From positions 44,357 through 108,356 of the forward strand of contig JAVVRZ010000003.1 in assembly GCA_036654455.1 (NCBI GenBank): a DNA stretch of 64,000 nucleotides, written 5' to 3'. The stretch is from Clostridia bacterium (GTDB taxonomy: Bacteria; Bacillota; Clostridia; Christensenellales; CAG-314). Of the stretch, positions 34,161-43,691 are shown in pieces. The position numbers were made by a program, and so were the translations under genes. Numbering within the stretch: position 1 is the first letter of the stretch; each line of letters opens with the position of its first letter. The notes beneath the pieces are model-generated. The model was not told the DNA's origin. It did not search any database and saw only the letters and a list, made by a program, of their open reading frames with translations.

Positions 34161-34222
34161 AATTTTGGTATATCTCCTAAAAATACGCAGTAGAGAAAGG
34201 TTTGTTTACTGTTTTCTAGCAA

Positions 34223-34251
34223 ATTTTAGCCTATTTATTCCACAAAGGCAA
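34223..34251 (-). promoter_or_regulatory. Promoter of the antiporter gene
   Basis: On the minus strand TTGCCT (34246-34251), 17-bp spacer, TAAAAT (34223-34228) with TAGG upstream. The 34252-34382 remainder of the gap shows nothing else. Confidence 0.45.
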
Positions 34252-34382
34252 GTGTTTTACACCCCCTTGAAAATTTATAAATATCGATATAATAATTTTT
34301 TATAATACTCTTAGCCCTTGAAGAAAATATATCTTGAAAGTTGTTCGCTAACATTATTTTGCCCTAAATTTGCGTTAGTCTA

Positions 34383-34411
34383 TTGACTAATATTTAAAAA
34401 AAAGGTAGAAT
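34383..34411 (+). promoter_or_regulatory. Promoter of the M29 aminopeptidase gene
   Basis: TTGACT (34383-34388), 17-bp spacer, TAGAAT (34406-34411), about 20 nt leader with AAGGAG. Confidence 0.55.
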
Positions 34412-34438
34412 AAAAGAAAAACAAGGAGAAAAATATAA

Positions 34439-35665
34439 ATGTTAAGTGAAAAACAATTAGAAAAATTTGCCGACCTCGCCGTAAAAATCGGCATTAACTT
34501 ACAAGTTGGTCAAGACCTCAACATAAGAACTCAAATCGAATGCGCCCCTATCGCAAGAATGATTGCCGTTTCGGCTTATAAAGCTGGCGCAAGACGAGTA
34601 ATGGTTGACTACCTAGACGAAAAACTTAAAAGAATTGACTTCGACTATCAATCAATCGAGGCGCTTGAAGACGTTCCTAATTGGGCGATTGAAAAAAATA
34701 ATTACTTAATTGACCATAATTGCGCAAATATCTCAATAGCGGCAGGCGACCCTTCAATTTATACCGGCGTTTCGGCTGAAAAATTACAAAAGTCGGCGGC
34801 GGCATACAGCAAAGCTAACAAATATTATCGTGACGGTATGATGAGCAACGCTTGCAGATGGCTTGTAATATCTGTGCCTACTAAGGCGTGGGCAGACAAA
34901 ATATTCCCAAAATGCGACAATTCGGTTGATAAACTTTGGGACGCTATCGCTATGACTATGCGACTTGACCAAAAAGACCCTGTTGGGGCGTGGGAAAAAC
35001 ATATTGAAACTTTGACAAGACGAGCAGAATTTATGAATAGCAAAAACTTCGACCATGTTCACTTAACTAATAAACACGGAACTGACCTTAAAGTCGGGCT
35101 TGCCGAAGGACATATTTGGTGCGCAGCGCAAGAACTTGCAAAAGATGGCATTAAATTTACAGCTAATATGCCAACCGAAGAAATTTTTACCGCTCCGCAT
35201 AAAGATAGAGTTGACGGCGTGGTTGTTTCGGCGCTACCGCTAGTTAATCAAGGAAATATTATAGAAGACTTCTCGATTACCTTTAAGGCAGGTAGAGTAG
35301 TTGACTTTAAAGCTAAAAAAGGTTATGACGCCCTTAGCAATATTATTGAAACCGACGACGGCAGTCATTACTTAGGCGAAGTTGCTTTAATCGGTAAAAA
35401 TAGCCCTATCGCTAAATCCGGGTTGCTATTCTTCAACACTTTGTTTGACGAAAACGCTTCTTGCCACCTTGCCTTAGGTCAAGGATATCCTAGCACAGTT
35501 AAAGACGGCACGACTATGACTAAACAACAACTTGCAGATGTTGGCGTAAACGATAGTATGGAACATTGCGACTTTATGATTGGCACAAAAGACATCAACA
35601 TTGTTGGCGTAACTAGGTCGGGCGAAGAAACTCAACTATTTGTCGACGGCGAATGGGTAATCTAA
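34439..35665 (+). CDS. M29-family aminopeptidase (AmpS/PepS type)
   Basis: Cytoplasmic metal-dependent aminopeptidase that trims N-terminal residues from peptides. The N-terminal part LADLAVKIGINLQVGQDL-like segment, the central VHLTNKHGTDLKVGL, TANMPTEEIFTAPHKDRVDG with metal ligands (Glu and His), GEVALIGKNSPI, and FNTLFDENASCHLALGQGYP are characteristic. 408 residues is normal. AAGGAG lies before the ATG. It is a single-gene unit with a perfect palindromic terminator. Confidence 0.94.
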   Translation: MLSEKQLEKFADLAVKIGINLQVGQDLNIRTQIECAPIARMIAVSAYKAGARRVMVDYLDEKLKRIDFDYQSIEALEDVPNWAIEKNNYLIDHNCANISIAAGDPSIYTGVSAEKLQKSAAAYSKANKYYRDGMMSNACRWLVISVPTKAWADKIFPKCDNSVDKLWDAIAMTMRLDQKDPVGAWEKHIETLTRRAEFMNSKNFDHVHLTNKHGTDLKVGLAEGHIWCAAQELAKDGIKFTANMPTEEIFTAPHKDRVDGVVVSALPLVNQGNIIEDFSITFKAGRVVDFKAKKGYDALSNIIETDDGSHYLGEVALIGKNSPIAKSGLLFFNTLFDENASCHLALGQGYPSTVKDGTTMTKQQLADVGVNDSMEHCDFMIGTKDINIVGVTRSGEETQLFVDGEWVI

Positions 35666-35730
35666 ATTAATCTTTAATTACATTAATAAAAGGTTAAATA
35701 TATTGTAAATTAATTGCCTTAACAAACAAA

Positions 35731-35766
35731 AATAATGACTTCTTAATTAATTAAGAAGTCATTATT
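35731..35766. terminator. Palindromic terminator after the aminopeptidase
   Basis: A perfect 36-bp palindrome, AATAATGACTTCTTAATT and its complement. A/T-rich on both sides, it may serve both convergent genes. Confidence 0.75.
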
Positions 35767-35879
35767 AATTTAAATATCTAACAAAAGAATGGCTACAAGA
35801 CTAGGACTAAACTACAATAAACTATAAGCAAAACACAAATGTAAGCTAAATTGATATAATTTGGTATTGTAGCAAATAA

Positions 35880-37529
35880 TTAATCTTTTTTAGGTATGCC
35901 AAAACGCTCTATTTGGTCAAGTTTATCTTTCTCGATTTGTTCAAGCTTGCGTTTGCAAAATGCTAATTCTTCGTCAATTTCTTTTATGCCTTGTTGGCTA
36001 GCCTTGCCATACCAATAAAAAGCTTTTTCATAGTCAAGCGAAACGCCTCTACCTGTTTGGTACAACAAGCCTATTTGACACATCGCCGGAGCGTAACCTA
36101 AGGTCGCCGAGCGTTCGAGTAGCCTTGCCGCCTCGACGTAACTGCGCTTAACGCCGATATGGTTCATATAGCAATTTGCATAATTATATAGGGCGGGCGC
36201 ATAGTCTTGCTGACAAGAAAGACAGTAAAGTTCAACCGCCTTTTCTTCATTTTTTTCTACGCCAATTCCTTTTTGATAATAGATGCCTAGATTGTTCTGC
36301 GCCATAGCGTTTCCGCACTCGACTGCTTTTTGATACCAGTAGACGCCCCTAGTTAAGTTCTGCGGGGTATTGCGACGTTTCTCGTAAAATAACCCTAGCT
36401 TAAACATCGCCTCGCCAGAACCGCCTAACGCCAGCTTTTTCAGCTCGTTATAAGAAAGCAAATCGCTACTTGCAATGTCGCCTGCGTCGTCCTGCTCGGC
36501 TACGACAATAGGTTTGACAATTTCTTGCAAATTAACTTCTTGTTTAATTTCTTCAACTTTGAGCTGAGGTTTTTGTTCTAATTCCTCAATTTCGGGTTTA
36601 GCTTCTTGTTTTATTTCTTCAACTTTAAGCTGAGGTTTTTGTTCTAATTCTTCAACTTCGGGCTTAGTTTCTTGTTTAATTTCTTCGACTTTTTCAATTT
36701 CGGGTTTAATTTCGGGTTTTAATTCTTCGACTTTTTCAATTTCGGGTTTAGTTTCTTCAACTTTAAGCTGAGGTTGCTGTTCTATTTTTTCGATTTCGGG
36801 TTTAATTTCTTCTTTAACTTGAAGCTTTATTTCTTCGTTTTGCCCTTCTGCATTCTCAGTTTCTTTTTGCAAATCTTCTTGGGCTTGCTCAATAATATTC
36901 TTAGCGCTTGTCGATTGTTGATTAAATTGTTCGACAATAGATAGTAATTCTTGTCTTACGGGAATTTGAGGTTGCGAACACTTAGCGTACCATTCATTTG
37001 CGATTATTTCGTTTGCATCTACGCAAAAGCCGTCCTTATAGCAATTTGCAAGCTCGTAACAAGCCACAGTATAGCCGTCTAATGCAGATTCGGTTAGCCA
37101 GTAAAAGTAGGCGTTTAAATTTTTTTCGGTGTCGCCTAATCCAAATTTAAAATATTGAGAGATTATATATTGACTTATTTCGTCTCTATCGTGAGCTTGC
37201 GAAAATAATTCTTGAAAATTTTCTGCATATATTTGATTGTCGTCGCTATCTTTTGCAAGCGCATAGGCGCACTTAGCGCTACCTGATTCTTTGCCTTTTT
37301 CGTACCAATCTTTTGCGATAGGTATATTTTTAGCGCAGTCAAAACCTAGCCTATAAATTTCACCCAGCGCAAAGAAGCTGTCGGGATAGAAAAATTTAGC
37401 AGAGTCGGTTAAGCATTTAACGGCTCTTGCGCTACTTGGATTAGCAACGTTGACAAAACAATACGTTAGCCCTTCATAGTAAAGGACCCTGAGCGAATCC
37501 CAAATTTCTGGCGAATACTCCTTTTTCAT
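35880..37529 (-). CDS. Sel1-repeat protein with Glu/Lys-rich central repeats
   Basis: A 549-residue protein. Sel1-like TPR repeats occur N-terminally (about 40-195; for example FFALGEIYRLGFDCAKN) and C-terminally (about 365-530; for example AMFKLGLFYEKRRNTPQNL, APAMCQIGLLYQTGRGVSL). Between them a linker of about 110 residues repeats EEIKQE, KPEIEELEQKPQLKVEE and KPEIEKVEE units. No signal peptide or membrane helix. The role is likely protein-protein scaffolding; partners are unknown. It follows mnmA by 63 bp on the same strand with AAGGAG upstream. Confidence 0.85.
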   Translation of the reverse strand: MKKEYSPEIWDSLRVLYYEGLTYCFVNVANPSSARAVKCLTDSAKFFYPDSFFALGEIYRLGFDCAKNIPIAKDWYEKGKESGSAKCAYALAKDSDDNQIYAENFQELFSQAHDRDEISQYIISQYFKFGLGDTEKNLNAYFYWLTESALDGYTVACYELANCYKDGFCVDANEIIANEWYAKCSQPQIPVRQELLSIVEQFNQQSTSAKNIIEQAQEDLQKETENAEGQNEEIKLQVKEEIKPEIEKIEQQPQLKVEETKPEIEKVEELKPEIKPEIEKVEEIKQETKPEVEELEQKPQLKVEEIKQEAKPEIEELEQKPQLKVEEIKQEVNLQEIVKPIVVAEQDDAGDIASSDLLSYNELKKLALGGSGEAMFKLGLFYEKRRNTPQNLTRGVYWYQKAVECGNAMAQNNLGIYYQKGIGVEKNEEKAVELYCLSCQQDYAPALYNYANCYMNHIGVKRSYVEAARLLERSATLGYAPAMCQIGLLYQTGRGVSLDYEKAFYWYGKASQQGIKEIDEELAFCKRKLEQIEKDKLDQIERFGIPKKD

Positions 37530-37592
37530 TATATTAACTCCTTAACATAAGTACTTTCTTTTGTTATGTACGCATTTGCAATATAGTAACAT

Positions 37593-38669
37593 TTATTTAT
37601 ATATTTTGTCAATAACTCCTCCGCCTAAACAATACTTTTCATCATAAAAAACTGCGTATTGCCCTTGTGTGACTGCTCGTTGAGGTTGACTAAACGTAAC
37701 TAGGCAAGAATTATCGTCGTTTATGCATATTGTAACGGGTTGCTCTTGCTGTCTATATCTAAATTTTGCAAAACAATCAAACTGTTTATTAATTGGTTTT
37801 GACGGAATAAAGTTTACATCGCTAACTAGACAAGCCTTGCTATATAACTGTTCTTCGCTACCGTGAGAAACTATAAGTCTATTGGTTGACAAATCTTTTT
37901 CGCAAACAAACCATCTACCCTCTTGCCCGTCCTTTGCCCCGCCTAAGTTAAGCCCTTTGCGTTGACCTAAGGTATAAAACATTAGTCCTATATGTTCGCC
38001 CACGACTTGACCGTCAATGGTGACTATTTGTCCGCTTTTTGCGGGAAAATAATTCTGCATAAATTTGCGAAAGTTGCGTTCGCCGATAAAACAAATTCCT
38101 GTGCTGTCTTTTTTACAAGCGGTTGGAATATTGTTGTCTTTTGCAAGCTGTCTAACTTGGGGTTTGGTATAATTTTGCAAAGGGAACAGTACTTTTGACA
38201 GCTGAAATTGATTTAGTTGATTGAGAAAATATGTTTGGTCTTTATCTATGTCTACCGCCTTAGACAGATAATGCAGTCCGTTAATATGTTCGATACCACA
38301 ATAATGTCCGGTTGCAATATAGTCGGCGTCAAAAGTTAAGGCAAAATCTAAAAAAGACCCAAATTTTATCTCCTTATTGCACAAAACATCGGGGTTAGGG
38401 GTGCGTCCCTTGCCATATTCTTCTAAAAAATAACTAAATACTTTGTCTTGATACTGTTTTGCAAAATTAATTGAATAACAAGGTATATCTAAACAAGAGC
38501 ATACCGCCTTAGCGTCGGCAAAATCTGCCTCTGCGCAACATACTCCGTTAGAATCTGTTTCTTCCCAATTCTTCATAAATAGCCCGATTACTTCGTAGCC
38601 TTGTTGTTTAAGCAATAAGGCTGCGACTGAACTGTCGACGCCTCCGCTGATGCCTAGCACTACTCTCAT
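37593..38669 (-). CDS. mnmA: tRNA 2-thiouridylase MnmA
   Basis: Adds sulfur to U34 of Glu, Lys and Gln tRNAs, using ATP and a persulfide relay. The P-loop LGISGGVDSSVAALLL, the first catalytic Cys in NPDVLCNKEIKFG and the second in STGICFIGERNFRKFMQ are all present, and YTLGQRKGLNLGG is typical. 358 residues is full length. It starts 3 bp after the rho stop with a weak ribosome site, so it is probably coupled to rho. Confidence 0.96.
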   Translation of the reverse strand: MRVVLGISGGVDSSVAALLLKQQGYEVIGLFMKNWEETDSNGVCCAEADFADAKAVCSCLDIPCYSINFAKQYQDKVFSYFLEEYGKGRTPNPDVLCNKEIKFGSFLDFALTFDADYIATGHYCGIEHINGLHYLSKAVDIDKDQTYFLNQLNQFQLSKVLFPLQNYTKPQVRQLAKDNNIPTACKKDSTGICFIGERNFRKFMQNYFPAKSGQIVTIDGQVVGEHIGLMFYTLGQRKGLNLGGAKDGQEGRWFVCEKDLSTNRLIVSHGSEEQLYSKACLVSDVNFIPSKPINKQFDCFAKFRYRQQEQPVTICINDDNSCLVTFSQPQRAVTQGQYAVFYDEKYCLGGGVIDKIYK

Positions 38670-38672
38670 ATA

Positions 38673-40172
38673 TTACTTCTTAGGCTTCTTACTAAGCACT
38701 TTTAGTAGATTGATAAATTCGGCGTTATTGTTAGTTGTCATAAGTAGGTCTATTAATTGTTCGGTTGCGTCTATTGTGTCGGTACGAGAAAGAGCCCTAC
38801 GAATCATCCACATACCTTCGAGTTGACTTTGAGTAAGTAACATTTCTTCTCGCCTTGTACCGCTTTTAGCTAGGTCGATTGCGGGGAAAATGCGTTTCTC
38901 GCTCATTCTACGGTCAAGGTGAATTTCCATATTGCCCGTACCTTTAAATTCTTCGTAAACTATGTCGTCTAGACGACTGCCGGTATCGATTAAAGCCGTT
39001 GCGAGTATAGTTAGGCTACCTTTGCCGACAACGTTGCGACCTGCGCCAAAGAAACGCTTAGGCTCTTGAAGCGCAGAAATATCCAGTCCGCCGGTAAGCG
39101 TTCTACCGCTTTGCTCGGCTGTTTGGTTATAAGCCCTGCCTAGACGAGTTATGCTGTCTAATAAAATCATAACGTCCTGACCTTGTTCGACCCTGCGTTT
39201 TGCATTGCTAATTACAAGCTCGGCTATTTGTATATGATGTATTGGAGATTGGTCAAATGTAGAGTAAGCTACGTCGCAATCTAAGCTTTGTTTAAAGTCG
39301 GTGACTTCTTCGGGTCTTTCGTCAATCAACAACACAATTAAGTGCATTTCGGGGTGATTTGCTCGTATAGCTTGGGCAATCTTTTTGAGTAAAATGGTCT
39401 TGCCTGTCTTAGGGGCGGCAACAATTAGCCCCCTTTGCCCCTTGCCTATGGGCGCAACTAGGTCGATTAGACGCAAAGAATACTCGTTTTTATCCATTTC
39501 TAGCGTTAGACGCTCGTTAGGATAGCAAGAAACCATATCTTCAAAGCGTTCTTTGCGAACGTATTCTTCGCAAGGCACGTCGTTAATCTTAAATACAAAT
39601 ATAAGCGAGGGCGATTGCTTTTCGTTAAACGCTCTTGATTTACATTCTATTTTGTCGCCTGTTTTTAGTCCAAAACGACGAATTTGTACCGGTGGAACAT
39701 AAACGTCGCCGTAAGAACTATGGAAATTTTCCACTCGTAAAAAACCATATCCTTCGGGTAATATTTCAAGAATACCCGACACTACGGTGTCTTTTGCGCT
39801 TGCTGTTTCGGTGTCTGCCGGCGGAGTAGTGTCTGCTGGCTGTTGAGGTTTTTGTAGAATTAACTCTTCGGGCGTCTCTTCGGGCGTCTCTTCGTCTATT
39901 TGAACTTGTTCGTTAAATACTTCTACGTCTTGTTGATTTACGGCTGTTTCTTGTCCAACCGAAGTAATATCGACTTGCTTTATAGGCGGTCTGCCTCTCC
40001 TTGATTGTGGTTGAGGTTTAGCTCGCCCCTCTTTGATTGCTAATATTTGGTCGATTAAATCTTGCTTTGGACGTGTTGTTGGTCTATCTACTCCAACATC
40101 TCTTGCAAGCGTACGCAGTTGATGAATCAGCATAGCTGACAAAGCGCTTTGAGTAAAAACTGTTTCTGACAT
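38673..40172 (-). CDS. rho: Transcription termination factor Rho
   Basis: Hexameric RNA helicase for factor-dependent termination. A Rho N-terminal domain (about 10-50) is followed by an insertion of about 90 residues rich in Pro, Gln, Thr and Glu with the basic QSRRGRPP, the CSD RNA-binding domain (GYGFLRVENFHSSYGDVYVP), Walker A VAAPKTGKT, Walker B ILLDSITRLGRAYN and the arginine finger region. The inserted segment is typical of Rho with lineage-specific N-terminal insertion. GGAGG precedes the ATG. First gene of rho-mnmA-Sel1. Confidence 0.97.
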   Translation of the reverse strand: MSETVFTQSALSAMLIHQLRTLARDVGVDRPTTRPKQDLIDQILAIKEGRAKPQPQSRRGRPPIKQVDITSVGQETAVNQQDVEVFNEQVQIDEETPEETPEELILQKPQQPADTTPPADTETASAKDTVVSGILEILPEGYGFLRVENFHSSYGDVYVPPVQIRRFGLKTGDKIECKSRAFNEKQSPSLIFVFKINDVPCEEYVRKERFEDMVSCYPNERLTLEMDKNEYSLRLIDLVAPIGKGQRGLIVAAPKTGKTILLKKIAQAIRANHPEMHLIVLLIDERPEEVTDFKQSLDCDVAYSTFDQSPIHHIQIAELVISNAKRRVEQGQDVMILLDSITRLGRAYNQTAEQSGRTLTGGLDISALQEPKRFFGAGRNVVGKGSLTILATALIDTGSRLDDIVYEEFKGTGNMEIHLDRRMSEKRIFPAIDLAKSGTRREEMLLTQSQLEGMWMIRRALSRTDTIDATEQLIDLLMTTNNNAEFINLLKVLSKKPKK

Positions 40173-40311
40173 AAAACCTCCGTAATAATAAGTAGACTAC
40201 TTGTTATTTGTTGAAAAATGATAAAATTGTTGTGTTTGGTACAAAGTAAATAAAATTGTTAAAAAATTATGTGTTGTTAAGTCAATAATCTATATGCTTA
40301 CTTATATAGTC

Positions 40312-40339
40312 ATTATACCATTTGCAAATATAAAGTCAA
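40312..40339 (-). promoter_or_regulatory. Promoter of rho
   Basis: On the minus strand TTGACT (40334-40339), 16-bp spacer, TATAAT (40312-40317) preceded by TGG. The leader is about 130 nt and A/T-rich, long enough for autogenous control, but no structure is obvious. Confidence 0.6.
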
Positions 40340-40400
40340 GTTTTTACTTATATTTCTATTAATTAAAAATTATTACCATATTATATTGCTATAATAACAA

Positions 40401-40435
40401 AAATAGCCTAAGCGTTATTAACATTTAGGCTATTT
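40401..40435 (-). terminator. Terminator after sleB-ypeB
   Basis: 11-bp arms AAATAGCCTAA and TTAGGCTATTT with a 13-nt loop, followed on the minus strand by T-rich sequence. Confidence 0.8.
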
Positions 40436-40458
40436 TTTATTTTTATTGCGTAAGATTG

Positions 40459-42096
40459 CTACATTACATAGTAGCCTTGTTGTGTGTTGATTACTTTTAA
40501 AATGTCCCTTTCTCTTAATGTTTGACAATCTATATAAACATAGTATTTATCTTTGCCTTGCGTGCAAACCAACTCGTAACAAAGGTGTTCTTTTCCGCAA
40601 TCATCGGGAATAATTGCAAGACTCTTGCTCGAAACATTTAATCCCGAGCTTAATTTTGCGCTGGCTTGATAAAATTTATCGTGACCTTGCGGAATTGTTC
40701 TTGTTTTATGATTTACTAAATATGCAAACGTTTCAATGCCCACAACTTGGTCGCTTGTTGTATCGATTGCCATTTTAATCATATCCGGATAAACTCTAAC
40801 GCCGTCTACCGTATAGACAAGGTTGATATAGATTCGGTCGTCAATCGGTTTAGACGCCCACATAGCTTTACAGTCAAAACCTAAGTTTTTTGCAAGATTT
40901 TCAGCTATTTTAATATATTTATCTTTGTTATAGGGTTTTGAAGCGCTAATAGGAGCGTTATATCCGTCAAATTGAAGCAGTCTACCATCGGTAGTTAGCA
41001 TAACCGTAAATTCTGCGCCATTATTTGTAGTCATAGAATATCTTAACGCTTTGGCTTTATTAGTAATTGTATCTACATAATCAAGTTTTGCTATGCCATA
41101 ATCGGCAAATGTTCTTTTAATATAATTTAGTCCTTGTTGGCTAGTGATGTCTTCGCCTAAAACTAATTTCTTCTCCGCAAAGGAATCGGCATAAGGTCCG
41201 TCGTAAATTAAAGTTGGGTAATTAAACAAAGATTTGGCTTGGTCGCTATTTGAAATACCTTCCATATCAAAGTTTGTCATATCGCCTTCGATAGCGTTAT
41301 TTTCTAATACAAGATAGAAGTTTTCGGCTACTTTTTGCAATTTGCTTAAATATTGTCTTTCTCTTTGAGTTAGTTTATCGCCCAAAGAAGAATGTCCCGC
41401 TAGACAAGACAGTAGGTCTTGGGTTTGATTTATAAATTTATTTGCGTTAGAAATTACTTTTACGCTAGAATTAATAGGCAAAAGCGAAATATTTGTTGAA
41501 GAAGAAGACAAATAGCCCATAGTTTGCATAATCAATTTACCGGCGTTAATTGTGTCGTTACTAACGGCAAGTTTGCTTAAACTAACCGCAACATTACGCA
41601 TATCGTCGGTTAATTGATAGACGCATTGTTGATAAAGATTATTTAATTTTTGCTTAGCAAGTTCGTTTTTGGTTAAGTTGCCCTCGTCTTGCTGTTGGCT
41701 GGGAATTAGCTCGCCTGAGGTTTTATCGCTTGTTGTGTCTTTAATATCTTTGGTATCTTTATTTAAATTTTGATTGTTGTCGTTTAAGGAAGCGTTGTTA
41801 GCGCTTCCTTTGTTGTCAATAACCTTGTCGGGAATTACGGTAAAGTCGCTTTTTGGGGCGGTCAATGTCGCATTTATTCTAATAAGATTATTGAGTTTGC
41901 TCTTGGCGATGTCGGGGTCGGCATTTTTGATTGTTAAAGTATAGGAATTAAGTTGATTACCTTCTACCTTAGTATTGCCGTAAACGTTGCCAGCTAGCGC
42001 ATAAAATATGCTTAGAGCAATCGTAAGCGTCCACATTACGCCAAAGAATATTGCAAAACCTAGTGTTTGCTTGCTTGCTTTCTTTCTTGTACTCAT
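40459..42096 (-). CDS. ypeB: Germination protein YpeB
   Basis: Partner required for stability and localisation of the cortex-lytic enzyme SleB in spores. One N-terminal helix (about 12-34), then an extracytoplasmic region: a helical part with YQLTDDMRNVAVSLSKLAVS, and C-terminal PepSY-like domains (YDGPYADSFAEKK, AKLDYVDTITNK). 545 residues is longer than the usual 450 because of a low-complexity Asn/Asp/Lys insertion at about 95-145. It follows sleB by 9 bp, the classic order. Confidence 0.92.
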   Translation of the reverse strand: MSTRKKASKQTLGFAIFFGVMWTLTIALSIFYALAGNVYGNTKVEGNQLNSYTLTIKNADPDIAKSKLNNLIRINATLTAPKSDFTVIPDKVIDNKGSANNASLNDNNQNLNKDTKDIKDTTSDKTSGELIPSQQQDEGNLTKNELAKQKLNNLYQQCVYQLTDDMRNVAVSLSKLAVSNDTINAGKLIMQTMGYLSSSSTNISLLPINSSVKVISNANKFINQTQDLLSCLAGHSSLGDKLTQRERQYLSKLQKVAENFYLVLENNAIEGDMTNFDMEGISNSDQAKSLFNYPTLIYDGPYADSFAEKKLVLGEDITSQQGLNYIKRTFADYGIAKLDYVDTITNKAKALRYSMTTNNGAEFTVMLTTDGRLLQFDGYNAPISASKPYNKDKYIKIAENLAKNLGFDCKAMWASKPIDDRIYINLVYTVDGVRVYPDMIKMAIDTTSDQVVGIETFAYLVNHKTRTIPQGHDKFYQASAKLSSGLNVSSKSLAIIPDDCGKEHLCYELVCTQGKDKYYVYIDCQTLRERDILKVINTQQGYYVM

Positions 42097-42105
42097 TGTT
42101 ACCTC

Positions 42106-42774
42106 CTATGCACAAAAGACGTGTTTGCCTATTGTTGTAATTATTGGTTTGGTTCTTATCCATTGAGAAGTTGCAGTTTTTGGGTTGTAGTAGAATGTAC
42201 AGCCGTACGTTGGGTCCCATCCGTTTAGAGCGTCCTCTGCCGCCTTAATACATTCGTCGTTAATACCTATATTTATTTGTCCGTCGCTTACGCAGGTAAA
42301 TGCGCCGGGTTGATAAATTACGCCTGCAATAGTGTTGGGGAATTTGCTACTAGCTACCCTATTGATAATTACTGCGGCAACAGCGACCTTACCAATATAG
42401 CTTTCGCCCCTAGCTTCACCATAAATACAGCGAGCTAGTATATTTAAATCGGCGCTTAAATTACTAGAATTAGAGTTGCTAGACGTGTTAATGCCTAGCG
42501 CATTTAAAGTCGCCCTGCCTGCAATACCATCAGGGGTAAGATAATTTTTCTTTTGGAAATTTTTTACCGCAGTAGCTGTCTTGTAACCAAACACTCCGTC
42601 GGCGCTTCCTGCAAGATATCCCCAGTTTTTTAGTTTGGTTTGAATTGTTTTAACCGTCGTCCCCCTACTGCCATACTTATATACTTCGGCGGATACTTGT
42701 TGAGGTATTAGTATAATTGCCGAAAGGCATAAGCATATAGACAAAATAAGGCATACTTTTTTAATTAAATTCAT
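42106..42774 (-). CDS. sleB: Spore cortex-lytic enzyme SleB
   Basis: Lytic transglycosylase that degrades cortex peptidoglycan at germination. A signal peptide (about 1-29), a peptidoglycan-binding domain (YGSRGTTVKTIQTKLKNWGY, GVFGYKTATAVKNFQ), a Ser/Asn linker, and the SleB hydrolase domain beginning ARCIYGEARGESYIGKVAVA with the catalytic Glu and ending GCTFYYNPKTATSQWI. 222 residues is normal. It is co-transcribed with ypeB from a sigma-G-like promoter. Confidence 0.95.
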   Translation of the reverse strand: MNLIKKVCLILSICLCLSAIILIPQQVSAEVYKYGSRGTTVKTIQTKLKNWGYLAGSADGVFGYKTATAVKNFQKKNYLTPDGIAGRATLNALGINTSSNSNSSNLSADLNILARCIYGEARGESYIGKVAVAAVIINRVASSKFPNTIAGVIYQPGAFTCVSDGQINIGINDECIKAAEDALNGWDPTYGCTFYYNPKTATSQWIRTKPIITTIGKHVFCA

Positions 42775-42797
42775 ATCTTTTTAATCCTTTTTTATTT

Positions 42798-42828
42798 TAG
42801 TTTGTCTAGCGGAATAAAAAAATATACA
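42798..42828 (-). promoter_or_regulatory. Sigma-G-like promoter of sleB-ypeB
   Basis: On the minus strand TGTATA (42823-42828), 18-bp spacer, CAAACTA (42798-42804), close to the sigma-G pattern GHATR-N18-CATNHTA. Forespore expression of sleB is established in Bacillus. Confidence 0.5.
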
Positions 42829-42912
42829 TAGTAATTACTTGCCTACGGTACAAGACTCGATAGTTTATAAGACCTAAAAGAACTTAATTGGCGCTTAGCG
42901 AAAAATTAAATA

Positions 42913-42953
42913 AAAAATACGCTAAATGTCCTAAGACAAAATAGCGTATTTTT
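42913..42953 (-). terminator. Terminator after spoIIR
   Basis: 12-bp arms AAAAATACGCTA and TAGCGTATTTTT with a 17-nt loop, T-rich in the minus direction. Confidence 0.75.
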
Positions 42954-43030
42954 AGTAATGGAGGGCAAAATTGAGTAACAAGAGCAAATATTAATATAAA
43001 TCTTTATACTATTTAAATTGTAAGTTTAAT

Positions 43031-43555
43031 CTAAGGATTATTCTTAAAAAATTCGTTTATAATTTCGAGTATTTTTGATTTATAATAAAAACCTTCTTTG
43101 TCGCAGTTAGTAGCTACAAAGCACAACGGCGGATAAACCACGCACCACCAGTTGTCGCCTGACGCATCGCCTAACTCTATAATAAGAGCGTCATAAATGC
43201 CTTCTTCTAGCATAAGTTGTTCGTATTTCCTTGTGGGGAAAGATTGACTGTCTAAATACGCTTTCGCCGAATAGCCATATCCGCATTGTTTTAAAACTTT
43301 GTTTGCCGAAGCAACTATGCTGTCAAGATTATTTGTAACGACCTGTCTTGCTTGGTCTTTCGTGTGAACTTGGCTTAAATACGGAGTAAGCAAGGTAGTT
43401 ATGGTGTCTTTGACAAGATATTTGACATCTTGGTCTGCTTGACTATTGCTATTTGCTCTAATATGTATTCTTAAATATTCTTTATGCTCGTTTGAGCTAA
43501 TAATTAAAACGACTAAGGCGATAAAAATTGTTATAACGGCTAATACTTTCTTCAT
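43031..43555 (-). CDS. spoIIR: Stage II sporulation protein R
   Basis: Forespore-secreted signal that triggers SpoIIGA processing of pro-sigma-E in the mother cell. Signal peptide or anchor at about 4-20, then LRIHIRANSNSQADQDVKYL and VKDTITTLLTPYL, the most conserved stretch of the family, and NWWCVVYPPLCFV near the C-terminus. 174 residues is near the family size. GAGGTG precedes the ATG. No clear sigma-F promoter was found between it and the ispE terminator. Confidence 0.94.
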   Translation of the reverse strand: MKKVLAVITIFIALVVLIISSNEHKEYLRIHIRANSNSQADQDVKYLVKDTITTLLTPYLSQVHTKDQARQVVTNNLDSIVASANKVLKQCGYGYSAKAYLDSQSFPTRKYEQLMLEEGIYDALIIELGDASGDNWWCVVYPPLCFVATNCDKEGFYYKSKILEIINEFFKNNP

Positions 43556-43575
43556 AGTTACACCTCATAATAAAA

Positions 43576-43602
43576 AGATACGCTAAGATTATTAGCGTAT
43601 CT
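43576..43602 (-). terminator. Terminator after ispE
   Basis: 11-bp arms AGATACGCTAA and TTAGCGTATCT with a 5-nt loop, followed on the minus strand by TTTTTATT. Confidence 0.85.
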
Positions 43603-43691
43603 AGGGCGACTTAAACTTAAAACTTGTAAATTATTTAAAAAATTAACAAATAATTTACGACTAAATAAAGATATTGTTATAGTTTGTCGAA

